Origin: Cryptomeria japonica
Lineage: Eukaryota > Streptophyta > Pinopsida > Cupressales > Cupressaceae
Direction of reading: 5' to 3'
Length of the DNA stretch: 64,000 bases
Assembly (NCBI RefSeq): GCF_030272615.1
Contig: NC_081406.1
Coordinates: 261,381,386-261,445,385 of the forward strand
This document shows, one piece after another, positions 49,377 to 62,400 of the stretch. The translations under genes and the position numbers were made by a program. Under the pieces are notes generated by a model. The model had not been told where the DNA came from. It did no database searches and saw only the letters and a program-made list of their open reading frames with translations. The first letter of the stretch is position 1; each line of letters begins with the position of its first letter.

Positions 49377-50121
49377 TTTAGCCCCCACTTTAGTGGGAGT
49401 ATAAGCGTATGCCAATACTTCCGGTAAAGTACAAGGAAACAACATTGAAAAACTTTCACCATGTCAAGGAGGCAAGATACACCAAGCCCCCAGTGGACTA
49501 AGGATCTTACGACTTCGATTGACAAAGTAAAAGGGAAGATCACGAGGGAGAACCATGACTGTTAGTAGTAAGGTTCCCTCACTATGAGTCATGCAAGAAA
49601 GATATCAAAAATTTTCAAGGCAAAGCCAAATTTGTCAAGAAATTTTCAAGTATCTTGAAAAGATATGAACGGGATGTATGCCCCCCTACGTTAAAGCGAT
49701 CGCACACGCCTCACCGGGGGTGATTGCTTTAAGGTAGTGATACATATAAGAAATGAAAAAGGGAAAGGAGCACGTTATCACAAGGATTTAGCCCCCAAGT
49801 GTGAGATAAGCCCAAGGATAATAGACACAAAACACAAAGCACAAGGTGACTTCGCTTTCCTCGGGGTCAGTATGCTGTATGATAATTCATGTATATCATA
49901 TGTATGTATGCATAATTTTTCTTCATTCCCCAATCAAAGAAGGTCACCTAGAAGAAGGGAACACATGTGTCTTTTGAGTCAACATGAGAGAGATCGAGAG
50001 ATCTCAATGCTTTGCATCGTCCTCAAGTAGACAACACTAAGGACAACAAATAGAAGAATGAGGATAACACATAGAAGAAGTAACAAAAGAGAGGAGGAGA
50101 GAATCTGCTATGCTAATGAAA
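49377..50121 (-). other. 3' untranslated interior of the LTR element
   Basis: Between the end of the polyprotein frame and the 3' LTR, with the polypurine tract next to the LTR. No frame with a recognisable domain. It is where RT and integrase would be expected in an autonomous Gypsy element, and it is far too short for them. Confidence 0.7.
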
Positions 50122-53100
50122 CTAGTCTAGCACGTCATCTACCTCCCGATCTTGCTGATCAGTATTTCGAGAAGGTAGGAAACACGCTAGAGGAGGAACA
50201 TCCAACACAGCAGATGGAGCTATCACAAGATCCAAACAAGGGCTATGTTCATATCCCAAGCCACGGTGTTCTTGTCTAGGAGCTAGGATAAGTGCTTTAG
50301 AAAATGCGTTAGATAGATGGTTATCAATGTCAACAAATTCATATTCACTATCAGAATGAACAGGAGTAACATTTTCATCATGAATAACATTTTCATCTAT
50401 ATCATCATCAAGATTTATAAAAATAGGAGCTTTAACTCGCACAGGATCAAGACCATCATACATCTTATGTTTAGGAGATTTCGGCTCAATCGTCGGCTGA
50501 GGAGAAAATGGAATAATACTAGCTGAAGGTGTTTTTGGGGATTGCAAAGTTTGAGAAGCAGCTGCCTGAGCTCTAAGATGACGCTTTCGTCGGCGTCTAG
50601 TCTTAGTAGGAAGTTGAGAAGAGTGAGGAGGAGAAATGTTCTCATCCTTATCACTTGAGTGTTTAGGTTGTGGTCTCTTAAGTTGAACAATAGGAGAAGA
50701 GGAAGCTCTTTTCTCTCCATAAGAGGAAGGAGGAGGAACTGCTCCATATAAGGGAGGAATATTTGGTTTAGGGAGGAGACCAAGTCCATCATGATGAGGA
50801 GGTATAGGTCTACTTTTAGAAAGCTTATTAGATATAGGCATAGTCACATCCATAGGAATGGGTTGGGAATCTTCTTGAGGAAAGACATTAGTTTTATCTT
50901 TCAAAGGAAGAACTTCCTTCTCAAGAATGATAGGAATGTCAAGTTTGGGTGTTCTAGGTTCACTTAGAGAAAGGATCATATCTTTTTTCCACTTTTGATA
51001 AGATTTGAAAAGATGATCACTTTGCGGAGGAAGAGATTGGAATTGTTTAGGCCAAAAGTAATCAATAGGAACACTAGAAGTTCTTTCAGTTGGTTTAAAG
51101 AGACTATGATTGACAGTAACAACTTCACCATTATGGGGAAACTTCAAGCACTTGTGAATAGGAGAAGCAATAGCTTTCATGGAAGATAGCCAAGGATAGC
51201 CTAGCTTCACACGAAATTATTCGGATGATGGAATAATAGCAAAGTCCACATCAAGGGATTTGTTATGGACCTCAATAGGTAATGTAATAGAACCAATTGC
51301 AGGAGAAGAAAATGCATCAAATAATTTCACAACCACATTTGTTTCATCATAGATTACTTGATTCAATTGCAAAGTAAAAAGAAATTCTTCAGTAATGACA
51401 TTAACCATGCAAGAAGGATCAATAAGAACTCCACGGCAAGGTGTATTCTTGACTTTTGCAACTATATATAAAGGACCATCAGGTGCCCTGATAGTTTCAC
51501 TGGAATCAAATGTGATGGAAGGTTCTTTAGGGATTTTCTGTTGCTCTACAAAGTTAATCACATTCGGAGTCATAGACACAAGATCATCAGGTGAGACAGA
51601 GGAATCAGTAGTATCAATCGCATTAGAGGTATGAGAAGGTAATGGATCAGTAAAAATCTTAAGATTTTGGTTAGGAGGAGCTACAGATGTGTTGCCTTTA
51701 TCATTCACACCAAAAACAAAGATAGTATTATTATCAATCAAATCTTGAATTTTACCCTTTAAAGCAAAACATTTTTCAGTATCATGCCCAGGATGACGAT
51801 GAAATTGACAAAAAGATTTGTTATCAAAATAGGGCGAATTAATCTTTGCAGGATCTATTTGCCTTATAGGAGGAAGAGTAAGCACATTTTGTTCCAATAA
51901 CTTATTCATAATACTATGCAATGATTCATTCAAAGGAGTAAACTTTCTTTCTTTCTTGAAAAACTTAGAAATAGGAGGCACACCTGATGCCGCATTCACA
52001 TTGTTGTTGATGATGTTTTCATTGAATTTAATTGACTCTTTGTTCGGTTTAAACTTCCCAAATGGTTGTTGACTACTATCACCCTTATCACTCGGAGCCA
52101 TAGGATTTGCTTGTTCCATTTGACTCACAGTCAGTTGATAATTGTGAAGAGTTGCGCACAACTGTTGGAAAGAAGTAAACTCAGAAAACAGGAGTTTTTC
52201 TCTAATATCTTTTTGTAAATTAGAAATAAAGATTCTTTGAATATTAATGTCAAGCACTGGAAAAGAAATTTGAGCATACAAATGCTTATATCTACCAATG
52301 AAATCAGTCACTTTTTCTTTAACACCTTGTTTACAATGTATTAAATCAATCAAAATAACCTTAGGACTTATATTGTTTTGAAATTGTTGAATGAAAGCAT
52401 TTGCAAGTTGTTCGAAAGAAGTAATAGAATAGGAAGGCAACGAGCAATACCATTGTAGGGCTTTATCTCTTAATGTCCTAGTGAACATTTTTGCAAGCAA
52501 CCTTTGGTCATAAGCAAAATCGGTACATATTGTTTGAAAGGTCTTAACATGTGTTAGAGGATCACCCTTACCATTATAAAGCTCCAAATGCGGAATTTCA
52601 ACATGTTTAGGGGGGATAGCTCGAACAATGTCAAGAGAAAGTGGGCTCGCAACATCAAATGTGGGCACACTAAACTTAGATTGATTCATAGAGGCAATTT
52701 GTTGCTGTAAAGAAGAGACAGTTTGTGCAAGATTGTTAATGGTTGCTTCAGTCGAAGAGTTCATATTAGATGTGTTAGATTGTGATGGAGGTGTTATGTT
52801 ATTGAAAGAAGGTAGAGAGTAAGGTGGTGGGACACTATGATAGTTAGTCATAGGAGATGATTGGAAAGGAGGAACACTACAAGGAGGAATGGAATGATTA
52901 AACGAATTGCCCCCTTGCGTCATGTTCATTTGTGGTGATATAATAGGAACACTTACTGAAGGAATGAATGAAGAAGTTGGATTGAATGAAGGAAGAGGGT
53001 TGATTGAAGAAGAGGGATTGCCCCCATGACTGGTGATCATAGGAGGAATGTCTTGTGTTGAAGTAGTCATTATGTTTGATGTAAAAGTAGGTATACTAGC

Positions 53101-53544
53101 AATAGGAGTTGTCAAAGGAATAGAATGATTGACTTGAGTAGGAGGTTGTGTATAACCCAAAGTTTCGGCACAACTCTTCATAGGCATCACATTCGAATCC
53201 ACAATGTGTGCAATACCACGCAAAATATCAATTCCATTCTTATCACTTTGAACCATACGTTTTAGACCCTCAATTAAGGAAAGAGCTTGACTATCAGGGT
53301 ATTCTTGAGACATCCATTGTCGAAAATCATCAAATTGGTTATCCAATTTTGAAAGTTGTTCTACAGAAACCTCATGGAGAGCTTCTTCATCATTAAGAGG
53401 ATTAGAGGAATTACCCATGTCCTCGTTAAAAAGGCCATTCGAATTAGGTTCCATCTCCTCGGTAATTACACCTTGGAAAGACTTAATTCTAAGGCTTCGT
53501 CTAACGGGAATAGTGTAAGTAGGGCTTATTGTTGTAAAACTCAT
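50122..53544 (-). CDS. Gag-protease polyprotein with one in-frame stop
   Basis: From the ATG at 53,544 a 775-codon frame runs to a TAA at 51,217-51,219 and continues in the same frame (FRVKLGYPWLSSMKAI...) to the stop at 50,122. A Ser/Pro/Thr-rich N-terminus precedes the retrotransposon gag domain (about residues 310-490; LELYNGKGDPLTHVKTF, ALQWYCSLP, FIQQFQ). Next comes a CCHC-like C-QFHRHPGHDTEKC with LKGKIQDLI (about 595-620). The aspartic-protease region has GVLIDPSCMVNVI (about 720), with DPS where retropepsins have D-T/S-G. After the stop, LGYPWLSSMKAI matches the segment that follows protease in plant Gypsy pol, then a Pro-rich tail of ~340 residues replaces RT. Gag would form the particle. 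The stop could be a single CAA-to-TAA mutation or a readthrough stop. Confidence 0.85.
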
Positions 53545-54727
53545 GCACTAAAGAAAGAAAGAAGATTTTGAATTTTAGAGGTAGCAAATTTCAATAAAAT
53601 CAGCCAATCTCCTAGATTTAAGCTGTTAGATGCAATCAGGACAATCTCCCAAAATTTCGGAAAAAATTTCCGGGACCGTGGCGAACGGAGTGCACACGGT
53701 CCTCGCAACTTTTTTTGAAATTTTCAGGGATGAAAGTTATGATGATTTTACAGCTAACCTGAAAAAATTGAGTGATTTTACGATCTGTAGATAGGCCAAA
53801 TTAAAGTTACAATCTCGAAATTGAACCCTACCAAGATTGTCGAAAAATGCAAAATTTGAATTTTGAAAAAAAGAGGGGAACTGAAATTTTGAATTTTATG
53901 ATTTTAGAGGGAACACTAAAAGCAATGCAAGTTTTGAAATTTAAAAGTTGACTCAATTTCACGCAAAATTCAAATTTGAAAGTGGAAATCAAGGTTATCG
54001 CAATTAGACACTTAATTTCAAAAGTCACAAACTGCAAAAATTTGAATAAAGCACTGAAATTTTGAATGAATGCTAACACACTTTTCAGATTTAGGACTGT
54101 AAGAAACACAATTTTGATATGAATTTTAATTTCAACAATTTTTGAATGATTAGAAGCCTCAATCCAAGCAATCGCCAGACCAACTTTGACTTTAATTTTG
54201 AAAGTGTTAAAATTGATAAAATCAGCCAAAATTCTGGATTTTAGCAGAAAAATACAGTAAGATCTAGCTCCCGAAATTTTGGAAAAAATGTCGGGGACGA
54301 TGGCGCTCGGGATGCACACGGTCCTCGCAACTTTTTTCCAAATTTTCAGGGATGAAAGATATTGTGATTTTATTGCGGAATCCAAAATTACAGCCGATTT
54401 GGAGGTGTTTTGATCAGTCAAATTATCAGTCAAAGGTTGAATCAAGAAGGTTTTAAAAATTAGGGTTTTGACACTTAACCACTTAATTGTCAGAATTAAA
54501 GCACAAATATGAATTGATAATTTGCAATAGAAGGGTAGATCTGAAACAAGCATTAACAATTAAACGTTTCACAGGTTTAATTACTAAAAGAAAATTTTAG
54601 GGTTTTTATGCAATTAGCCTCTAAAATTTGCAAAAGATCAAACATGGAAATGTAATTAAGGGCACAAAATTTTCAGATCTAACCATGAATAATCAGAATG
54701 AGGATGTTCACGTCGGGTTCACCAAAA
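53545..54727 (-). other. 5' leader of the LTR element with two hairpin motifs
   Basis: The untranslated leader lies between the primer site (next to 54,728) and the gag start. Two copies of a GGAC...GTCC motif with GGCG and TGCACAC in between lie at about 53,672-53,702 and 54,293-54,330; the first forms a perfect 8-bp stem (GGACCGTG/CACGGTCC). A related copy sits in each LTR near 48,515 and 55,093. The 243-codon minus frame here is AT-rich with no domain and is not called. Confidence 0.6.
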
Positions 54728-55943
54728 TGTAAAGCGGAAAAATCGAACCCTAGTCGTTCTCCCCTCCCCAACTCCGAGGAGAGAGAAGGGAGAGTCACTA
54801 GGGTTGATGGTTTTCACTTGGGAGAGACTTTACATTCAAAAGGGGTTGAAACCCACAAGATCCAATCCCACACAATGCAAGATTGGATTCTATATGAGTT
54901 TCAAGGGTTAAGACATCAAGGATACCCTCTTTTTTAAAGAAATGTAGATAGAAAGATTAAGTTAGGAATGCATGTAAAGTGGGAAATATTCGCTTATAAA
55001 TAGAGATAGGGTTATGATATGAAGCTGCGGACCTGGAATTAGCAGTAAAATGTCGAGACGGTGTTGTTCTGCAAATTTGAGCGAAAGTTGACGGGACGAT
55101 GGCGCCCGGCGTGCACATTGTCCTCCGAAAAATCCGCGAAACGAAGGTGGATCTGTTCGTCTCTGCACAAGGATTCCAGATATTCAATTACAGCCGCGTA
55201 CCTGCAACCTACACACAGAAAAGAGAGGACGATTGGGGGGTTAGGGATGAGAGGTTTGCCTTTAGGTCAAACCCCGGTTTTGGAATTAACCAAGAAATGA
55301 GAATGGTGTAAATGTAATGTAAACAAGTACTGATACCTTGTTGTAAGAATGTTTGTATTCTTACATGCGAAGGTGTAATGCATGTAGTATGTAATGTGTT
55401 GTAAGTGATCTCCTCTTCAATGGTTGAATCCTTGTCTTGAATGCAACACTTAGCCTTGAATGGAGACTTAGAATGTTCAATTGCTTGAAGGAATGCTTGA
55501 ATGCTCGAATGCTTAAATGTTTGAATATCGCTTTCGTCTTTTGCACACATATGTCCTCCTCCCTTTTGAGAGAGGAAATGTAGTTTATATACTTGTCAAT
55601 TAGGGCTGATAGACTGATTTTCCCGACCTTAGGCTGACCAGGAAATGTTATTTTCCAATTTGCAAACATAAAGACCCGAGACCCAAAAGAGACCGGGCCC
55701 AAAAATAGGGCCAGGGACCAGGGCGCTGGGCGCCATGGTCCTGGGGGACCAGGGCGCTGGGCGCCATGGTCCCACCTCCAGGGACAGTGGGGTGCAAGGA
55801 GGATCAGGCTAGGGTGCTGAGAAATGCAGTTTTTGGTGTCATGAACAAGTTTCGGGGTCTCCATTCAGGTTCTGTGTTGCATCGCCATCATGAAGACCCA
55901 AATGCAGTCGAAATTGCAAGTGTCGCAATTTTAGGACGCTACA
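54728..55943 (-). repeat. 5' LTR (1,216 bp)
   Basis: Plus-sense start TGTAAAGCGG and end GGACGCTACA; partner of 48,149-49,376. On the minus strand it is the upstream LTR and would carry the promoter. The two LTRs look highly similar along their full length, suggesting a recent insertion; the identity was not computed. Confidence 0.95.
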
Positions 55944-56095
55944 ACAATTATGTGAAAGAAACGTGTACATGTTACTTTTAGTTAACCCATTCACATTTTT
56001 AGTCCCTAAAAATACCCCAACAAACCAACGTTCATAGTTCTCATAACTTGTACGTGCTTCTTATGTTAAAAACCCATACGCATTACTTATAGTAA

Positions 56096-56116
56096 ATGAA
56101 GGGTGAAGGAAAAGGA

Positions 56117-56149
<33 letters not shown>

Positions 56150-56292
56150 AAAATAGAGTTGGGGAGGGAGGGAGAGGGAGAGGGAGAGGGCGAGAGAGAG
56201 AGGATGGGAAAGGAAGGGGAGGGAGAGAAAAAGAGTGGGGAGGGAGGGAGAGGAAAAAGAGAGAGAAAGGGGGGATCGGAAAGGGAGAGAGG

Positions 56293-56329
<37 letters not shown>

Positions 56330-56400
56330 GGAAATGGAGGGAGGGAGAGAGAGGATGGGAAAGGAAGGGAGATGGAGGGGGAGGGAGAGAGAAAGAGTGG
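56096..56400. repeat. GA-rich block bordering the second satellite array
   Basis: Purine-rich DNA with GAGAGA and GGGAGG runs, ending abruptly where satellite begins (GGGCATATGGTGTGCTAAGG at about 56,399). The same GA-block-next-to-satellite junction occurs at 36,400, suggesting the array belongs to the same kind of element. Confidence 0.9.
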
Positions 56401-59400
56401 GCATATGGTGTGCTAAGGGGTCATATGGTGTGTTAAGGTGTCATATGGTTCTAAGGATTCATATGGTGTGCTAAGGGGTCATATGGTTCAGGGGGAGCAT
56501 ACCGGTTTATTATTTTCATGATTGAACCTCATTCTTGCTCTTAAGGGGTGATTTGAACTTTTTTTGTAAACAGTATTGACATTGTTTTTTAAATTATAAT
56601 AATGGTTCATCTTGCTCCCTTATGACACCATATGACCCCTCAGGACACCATATGACCCCTTAGGACATCATATGGTCCTAAGGGATCATGTGGTGTGTTA
56701 AGGGGTCATATAGTGTGGTTAGGGGTCATGTGGGGTCCTAAGGGGTTGTATGGTGTGCTAAGGGGTCATATGGTTCAAAGGGAGCATAATGGTATATTAT
56801 TTTCATCCTTGAACCTCATGCTTGCTCTCAGGGGGCGATCTGAACTTATTTTTGTAAGCAATATTGGCATTGCTTTTTATATTGTAATAATGGTTCATCT
56901 TGCCCCCTTAGGATACCTTATGACCCCTTAGGACACCATACGACCCATTAGAACATCATATGGTCCTAAGGGTTCATATGGTGTGCTAAGGGGTCATATG
57001 GTGTTGTTAAGGGTCATGTGGGGTCATAATGGTGCCACACGTGTTAGAACACCATATGGCCCCTTAAGACCCTACAGGACCCTTTAAAACATCATATGGT
57101 CCTAAGGGGTAATGTGGTATGCTAAGGGGGCATAGGGTGTGGTTAGGGGTCATATGGTGTCCTAAGGGGTCATATGGTGTCGTTAGGGGTCTTGAGGGGT
57201 CCTAATGGGGCCACACATGTGTTAGAAGACCATATGACCCCTTAGGACACCATACCACCCCTTAGGACATCATATGGTCCTAAGAGGTCATGTGGTGTGC
57301 TAAGGGATTTTATGGTGTTGTTAGGGGTCATGTGGGGTCCTAATGGGGCCACACATGTGTTACAACACCATATAAACCCTTAGGACACCATAGACCCCTT
57401 AGGACATCGTATGGTCCTCAGGGGTCATGTGGCATGCTAAGGGGTCTTATGGTGTTGTTAGGGGTCATGTGGGGTCCTAATGGGGCCACACGTGTGCTAC
57501 ACCATATGACCCTACATGCGCTAAAGGGTCATATGGTGTCGTTCAAGGTCATGTAGACTCCTAATGGGGCCACACATGTGTCACAACAACATATGACCCC
57601 TTAGAACATCATATGCTCCTCAGGGGACATGTGGTGTACTAAGGGGTCACATGATGTTGTTAGGGGTCATGTGGGGTGCTGATGGGTCTTATTGTGTCGT
57701 TAGGGGTCATGTGTGATCCTAAAAGGGCCACACGTGTGTTACAACACCATATGACCCCTTAGGACACCATACAACCCCTTAGGACATCATATGCTCCTAA
57801 GGGGTCATGTGGTGTGCTAAGGGGTCACATGATATCGTTAGGGGTCATGTGGGGTCCTAATTGGGCCACACATATGTTATAACGCCATATGACCCCTTAG
57901 GACACCATATGACCCCTCAAGATATCATATGGTCCTAAGGGGTCATGTGGTGTGCTAAGGGGTCATATGGTGTCCTAGGGGATCTTATGGGGTCCTAATG
58001 GGGCCACACATGTGTTACAACATCATATGACCCATTAGGACACCATATGACCCCTTAGGACATCATATGTTCATAAGGGGTCATGTGGTGCGCTAAGGGG
58101 TCACATGATGTTGTTAAGGGTCATGTGGGGTCCTAATTAGGCCACACATGTGTTGCAACACCATATTACTCCTTAGGATATCATATGGTCCTAAGGGGCC
58201 ATGTGGTGTGCTAAGGGGTCGTGTGGTGTCTTTAGGGGTCGTGTGGGGTCCTAATGGGGCCACACGTGTTAGAACACCATATGACCCCTTAGGACACCAT
58301 ACCACCCCTTAGGACATCATATGGTCCTAAGGGGTCATGTGGTGTACTAAGGGGTCATATGGTGTCATTAGGGGTCTTGTGGGGTCCTAATGGGGCCACA
58401 CATGTGTTAGAACACTATACGACCCCTTAGGACATCAGTCATGTGGTGTGCTAAGGGGTCATATGGTGTCGTTAAGGGTCATGCGGAGTCCTAATGGTGC
58501 CACACATGTGTTACAACACCATAGGACCCATTAGAACACCATAGGACCCCTTAGGACATCAGTCATGTGGTGTGCTAAGGGGTCATATGGTGTCGTTAAG
58601 GGTCATGCAGAGTCCTAATGGTGCCACACATGTGTTACAACACCATAGGACCCATTAGAACACCATAGGACCCCTTAGGAAATCATATGGTCCTAAGGGG
58701 TCATGTGGTGTGCTAAGGGGTCAAATGGTGTGGTTATGGGTCATGTGGGATCCTAATGGGACAACACATGTGTTACGATACCATATGACCCCTTAGGACA
58801 CCATACGACCCCTTAGGACATCATATGGTCCTAAGGGGTCACATGGTCTGCTAAGGGTCATAAGGTGTCATTAGGGGTCTTGTGGGGTCCTAAGGGGCCA
58901 CATATGTGTTACAACAACATATGACCCCTTACGACACCATAGGACCCCTTAGGACATCATATGGTCCTAAAGGGTCATGTGGTGTGCTAAGGGGTCATAA
59001 GATGTGGTTATGGGTCATGTAGGGTCCTAATGGGACAACACGTGTTACAACGCCATACCCCTTAGGACACCATATGACCCCTTAGGATAGCATATGGTCA
59101 TAAGGGATCATATGGTTTGCTAGGGTCCATATGGTGTCATTAAGGGTCATGTGGGATCCTAAGGGACCACATATGTGTTAGAACACCATATGACCTCTCA
59201 GGACACCATATGACCCCTTAGAACATCATATGCTCTTAAGAGGTCATATGGTGTGTTAAGGCAACATATGGTGTCGTTAAGGGTCATGTGGGGTCCTTAG
59301 GGGCCACTTATGTGTTAGAATATCGTATGACCTTTTAGAACACCATATGACCCCTTAAAACATTATATGCTCCTAAGGGGTCATATGGTGTGCTAAGGGG

Positions 59401-62400
59401 TCATATGATGTCGTTAAGGGTCATGTGGGGTCCTAATGGGTCCATACATGTGTTAGAACACCGTATGACCCCTTAGGACACCATAGGACATCAAATGGTC
59501 CTAAGGGGTCATGCGGTGTGCTAAGGGGTGATATGGTGTAGTTAGGGGTCATGTGGGGTCCTAATGAGACAACACATGCCTTATGACACCGTATGACCCC
59601 TTATGACACCATACGACCCCTTAGGGAACTATATGACCCCTTAGAACATGATACGACCCCTTAGGACCATCATATGGCCTTAAAGGGTCATATGATGTGC
59701 TAAGGGGTCATGTCAGGTCATTAGGGATCATGTGGGGTCCTAATGGTGTCACAGATGTGTTACAAGACCATATGACCCCTTAGGACGCCATATGACCCAA
59801 GCCTAGGATATCATATGGTCATAAGGGGTCATGTGGTGTCGTTAAGGGTCATGTTGGGTCCTAACACATGTGTGGCCCCATTAGGACCCCATATGACCCC
59901 TAACAACAGTATATGACCCATTAGGATATCATATGCTCCTAGGGAGTCATATGTTGTGCTAAGGGGTCATATGGTGTCGTTAGAACACCATATGACCCCT
60001 CAAGACACCATATGCCATGGGAGGACATTATATGGTCGTAAGGGGTCATGGTTTGATAAGGGGTCATATGGTGTTGTTAGGGGTCTTGTGGATTTCTAAT
60101 TGGGCCACACGTGTGTTAGAACGCCATATGACTCATTAGGACACCATACGACCCCTTAGGACATCATACGGTTCTAAGGGATAATGTGGTATGCTAAGGG
60201 GTCATATGGCATCGTTAGGGGTCGTGTGAGGTCCTAATGGGACCACACATGTATTACAACATCATATGACCCATTAGGACACCATATGACCATTTAGGAC
60301 ATTATATGCTAGTAAGAGGTCATGTGGTTTGCTAAGGGGTCACATGATGTCGTTAGGGGTCATGTGGGGTCCTAATTGGGCCACACATGTGTTACAACAC
60401 CATACAACCCCTTTGAACACTATACGACCCCTTAGGACATCATTTGGTTCTAAGGGGTCATGTGGTGTGCTAAGGGGTTTGATGGTGTCATTAGGGGTCA
60501 TGTGGGGTCCTAGTGGTGCCACACATGTGTTACAACCCCATATAACCCCTTAAGACACCATACGACCCCTTAGGATATTGTATGGTCTGCAGGGGTCATG
60601 TGGTGTGCTAGGGGGTCTTATGGTGTCGTTAGGGTTCATGTGGGGTCCTAATGGGGCCACACATGTGTTACACCATATGACCCCTTAGGACATCATAGGG
60701 TCCAAAGGGGTCATATGGTGTGCTAAAAGGTCATATTCGGGGTCATGTGGAGTCCTAATTGAGCCACACATGTTAAAACACCATATGGCCCATTAGGGCA
60801 CCATATGACCCCTTAGAACATCATATGCTCCTAAAGGGACATGTGGTGTGATAAGGGGTCACATGAAGTCATTAGGGGTCATGTGGGGTGCTGAGGGGTC
60901 TTATGGTGTCATTAGGGGTCATGTGTAGTCCTAATAGGGCCGCACATGTGTTACAACATAATATGACCCCTTAGGACACCATATGACTCCTTAGGACATC
61001 ATATGCTCCTAAGGGGTCATGTGGTGTGCTAAGGGGTCACATGATGTTGTTAGGGGTCATGTGGGATCCTAATTGGACCACACATGTGTTACAACACCAT
61101 ATGACCTCTTAGGACACCATATGACCCCTTAGGATATCATATGGTCCTAAGAGGTCATGTTGTGTGTTAAGGGGTCATATGGTGTCCTAGGGGATCTTGT
61201 GGGGTCCTAATGGGGCCACACATGTGTTACAACACCATATGACCCATTAGGACACCATATGACCCCTTAGGACATCATATGCTCGTAAGGAGTCATGTGG
61301 TGCGCTAAGGGGTCACATGATGGCACTAGGGGTTATGTGGGGTCCTAATCGGGCTACACATGTGTTACAACACCATATGACCCCTCGGGAAACCATATGA
61401 CTCCTTAGGATATCATATGGTCCTAAGGGGTCATGTGGCGTGCTAAGGGGTCATATGGTGTCTTTAGGGGTCTTGTGGGGTCCTAATGGGGCCACACATG
61501 TGTTAAAACACCATATGACCCCTTAGGACACCATACCACCCCTTAGGACATCATATGGTCCTAAGGGGTCATGTGGTGTGCTAAGGGGTCATATGGTGTT
61601 ATTAGGGGTCTTGTGGGGTCCTTATGGGGCCACACGTGTTAGAACACTATATGACCCCTTAGGACACCATATGACCCCTTAGGACATCATATGGTCCTAA
61701 GGAGTAATGTGGTGTGCTAAGGGGTCATATGGTGTCGTTAGGGGTCATGTGGAGTCCTAATGGTGCCACACATGTATTACAACACCATATAATCCATTAG
61801 GACACCATAGGACCCCTTAGGAAATCATATAGTCCTAAGGGGTCATGTGGTATGCTAAGGGGTCACATGGTGTGGTTATGGGTTATGTGGGGTCCTAATG
61901 AGACAACACATGTGTTATGACACCATATGACCCCTTAGGACATCATATGGTCATAAGGGGTCATAAGGTGTCGTTAGCGATCTTGTGGGGTCCTAAGGGG
62001 CCACATGTGTTAGAACAACGTATGACCCCTTAGGACACCATAGGACATGATATGGTCCTTAGGGGTCATGTGGTGTGTTAAGGGGTCATATGGTGTGGTT
62101 ATGGGTTATGTAGGTTCCTAATGGGACAACACATGTGTTATGACACCATACCCCTTAGGAAACCATACAACCCCTTAGGACATCATATGGTCCTAAGGGG
62201 TCATATGGTCTGCTAAGGGTCCATATGGTGTCATTAGGGGTCATGTGGGGTCCTAAGGGACCACATATGTGCTAGAACACCATATGACCTCTTAGGACAC
62301 CATATGACCCCTTAGAACATCATATGCTCTTAAGGGGTCATATGGTGTGCTAAGGCATCATATGGTGCCATTAAGGGTCATGTGGGGTCCTTAGGGGTCA

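Larger units (their letters stand above)
48144..55948 (-). mobile_element. Non-autonomous Gypsy-type LTR retrotransposon (TR-GAG), complete
   Basis: A complete element with ACAAT target duplications at 48,144-48,148 and 55,944-55,948. Sense is the minus strand. The primer site follows the 5' LTR at plus 54,727 downwards (TTTTGGTGAACCCGACGTG), a wording seen in plant Gypsy elements; I do not assign the tRNA. The polypurine tract AAGTGGGGGCTAAA precedes the 3' LTR at plus 49,377-49,390. The 5.35-kb interior encodes gag and a protease-like domain but no reverse transcriptase, RNase H or integrase, so it depends on a partner element. It inserted after the neighbouring relic had formed. Confidence 0.9.

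Noticed and set aside
53828-54559. 243-codon minus-strand frame in the 5' leader of the LTR element
   Set aside because: AT-rich, Phe/Ile/Lys-heavy, no domain, and placed between primer site and gag where untranslated leader is expected.
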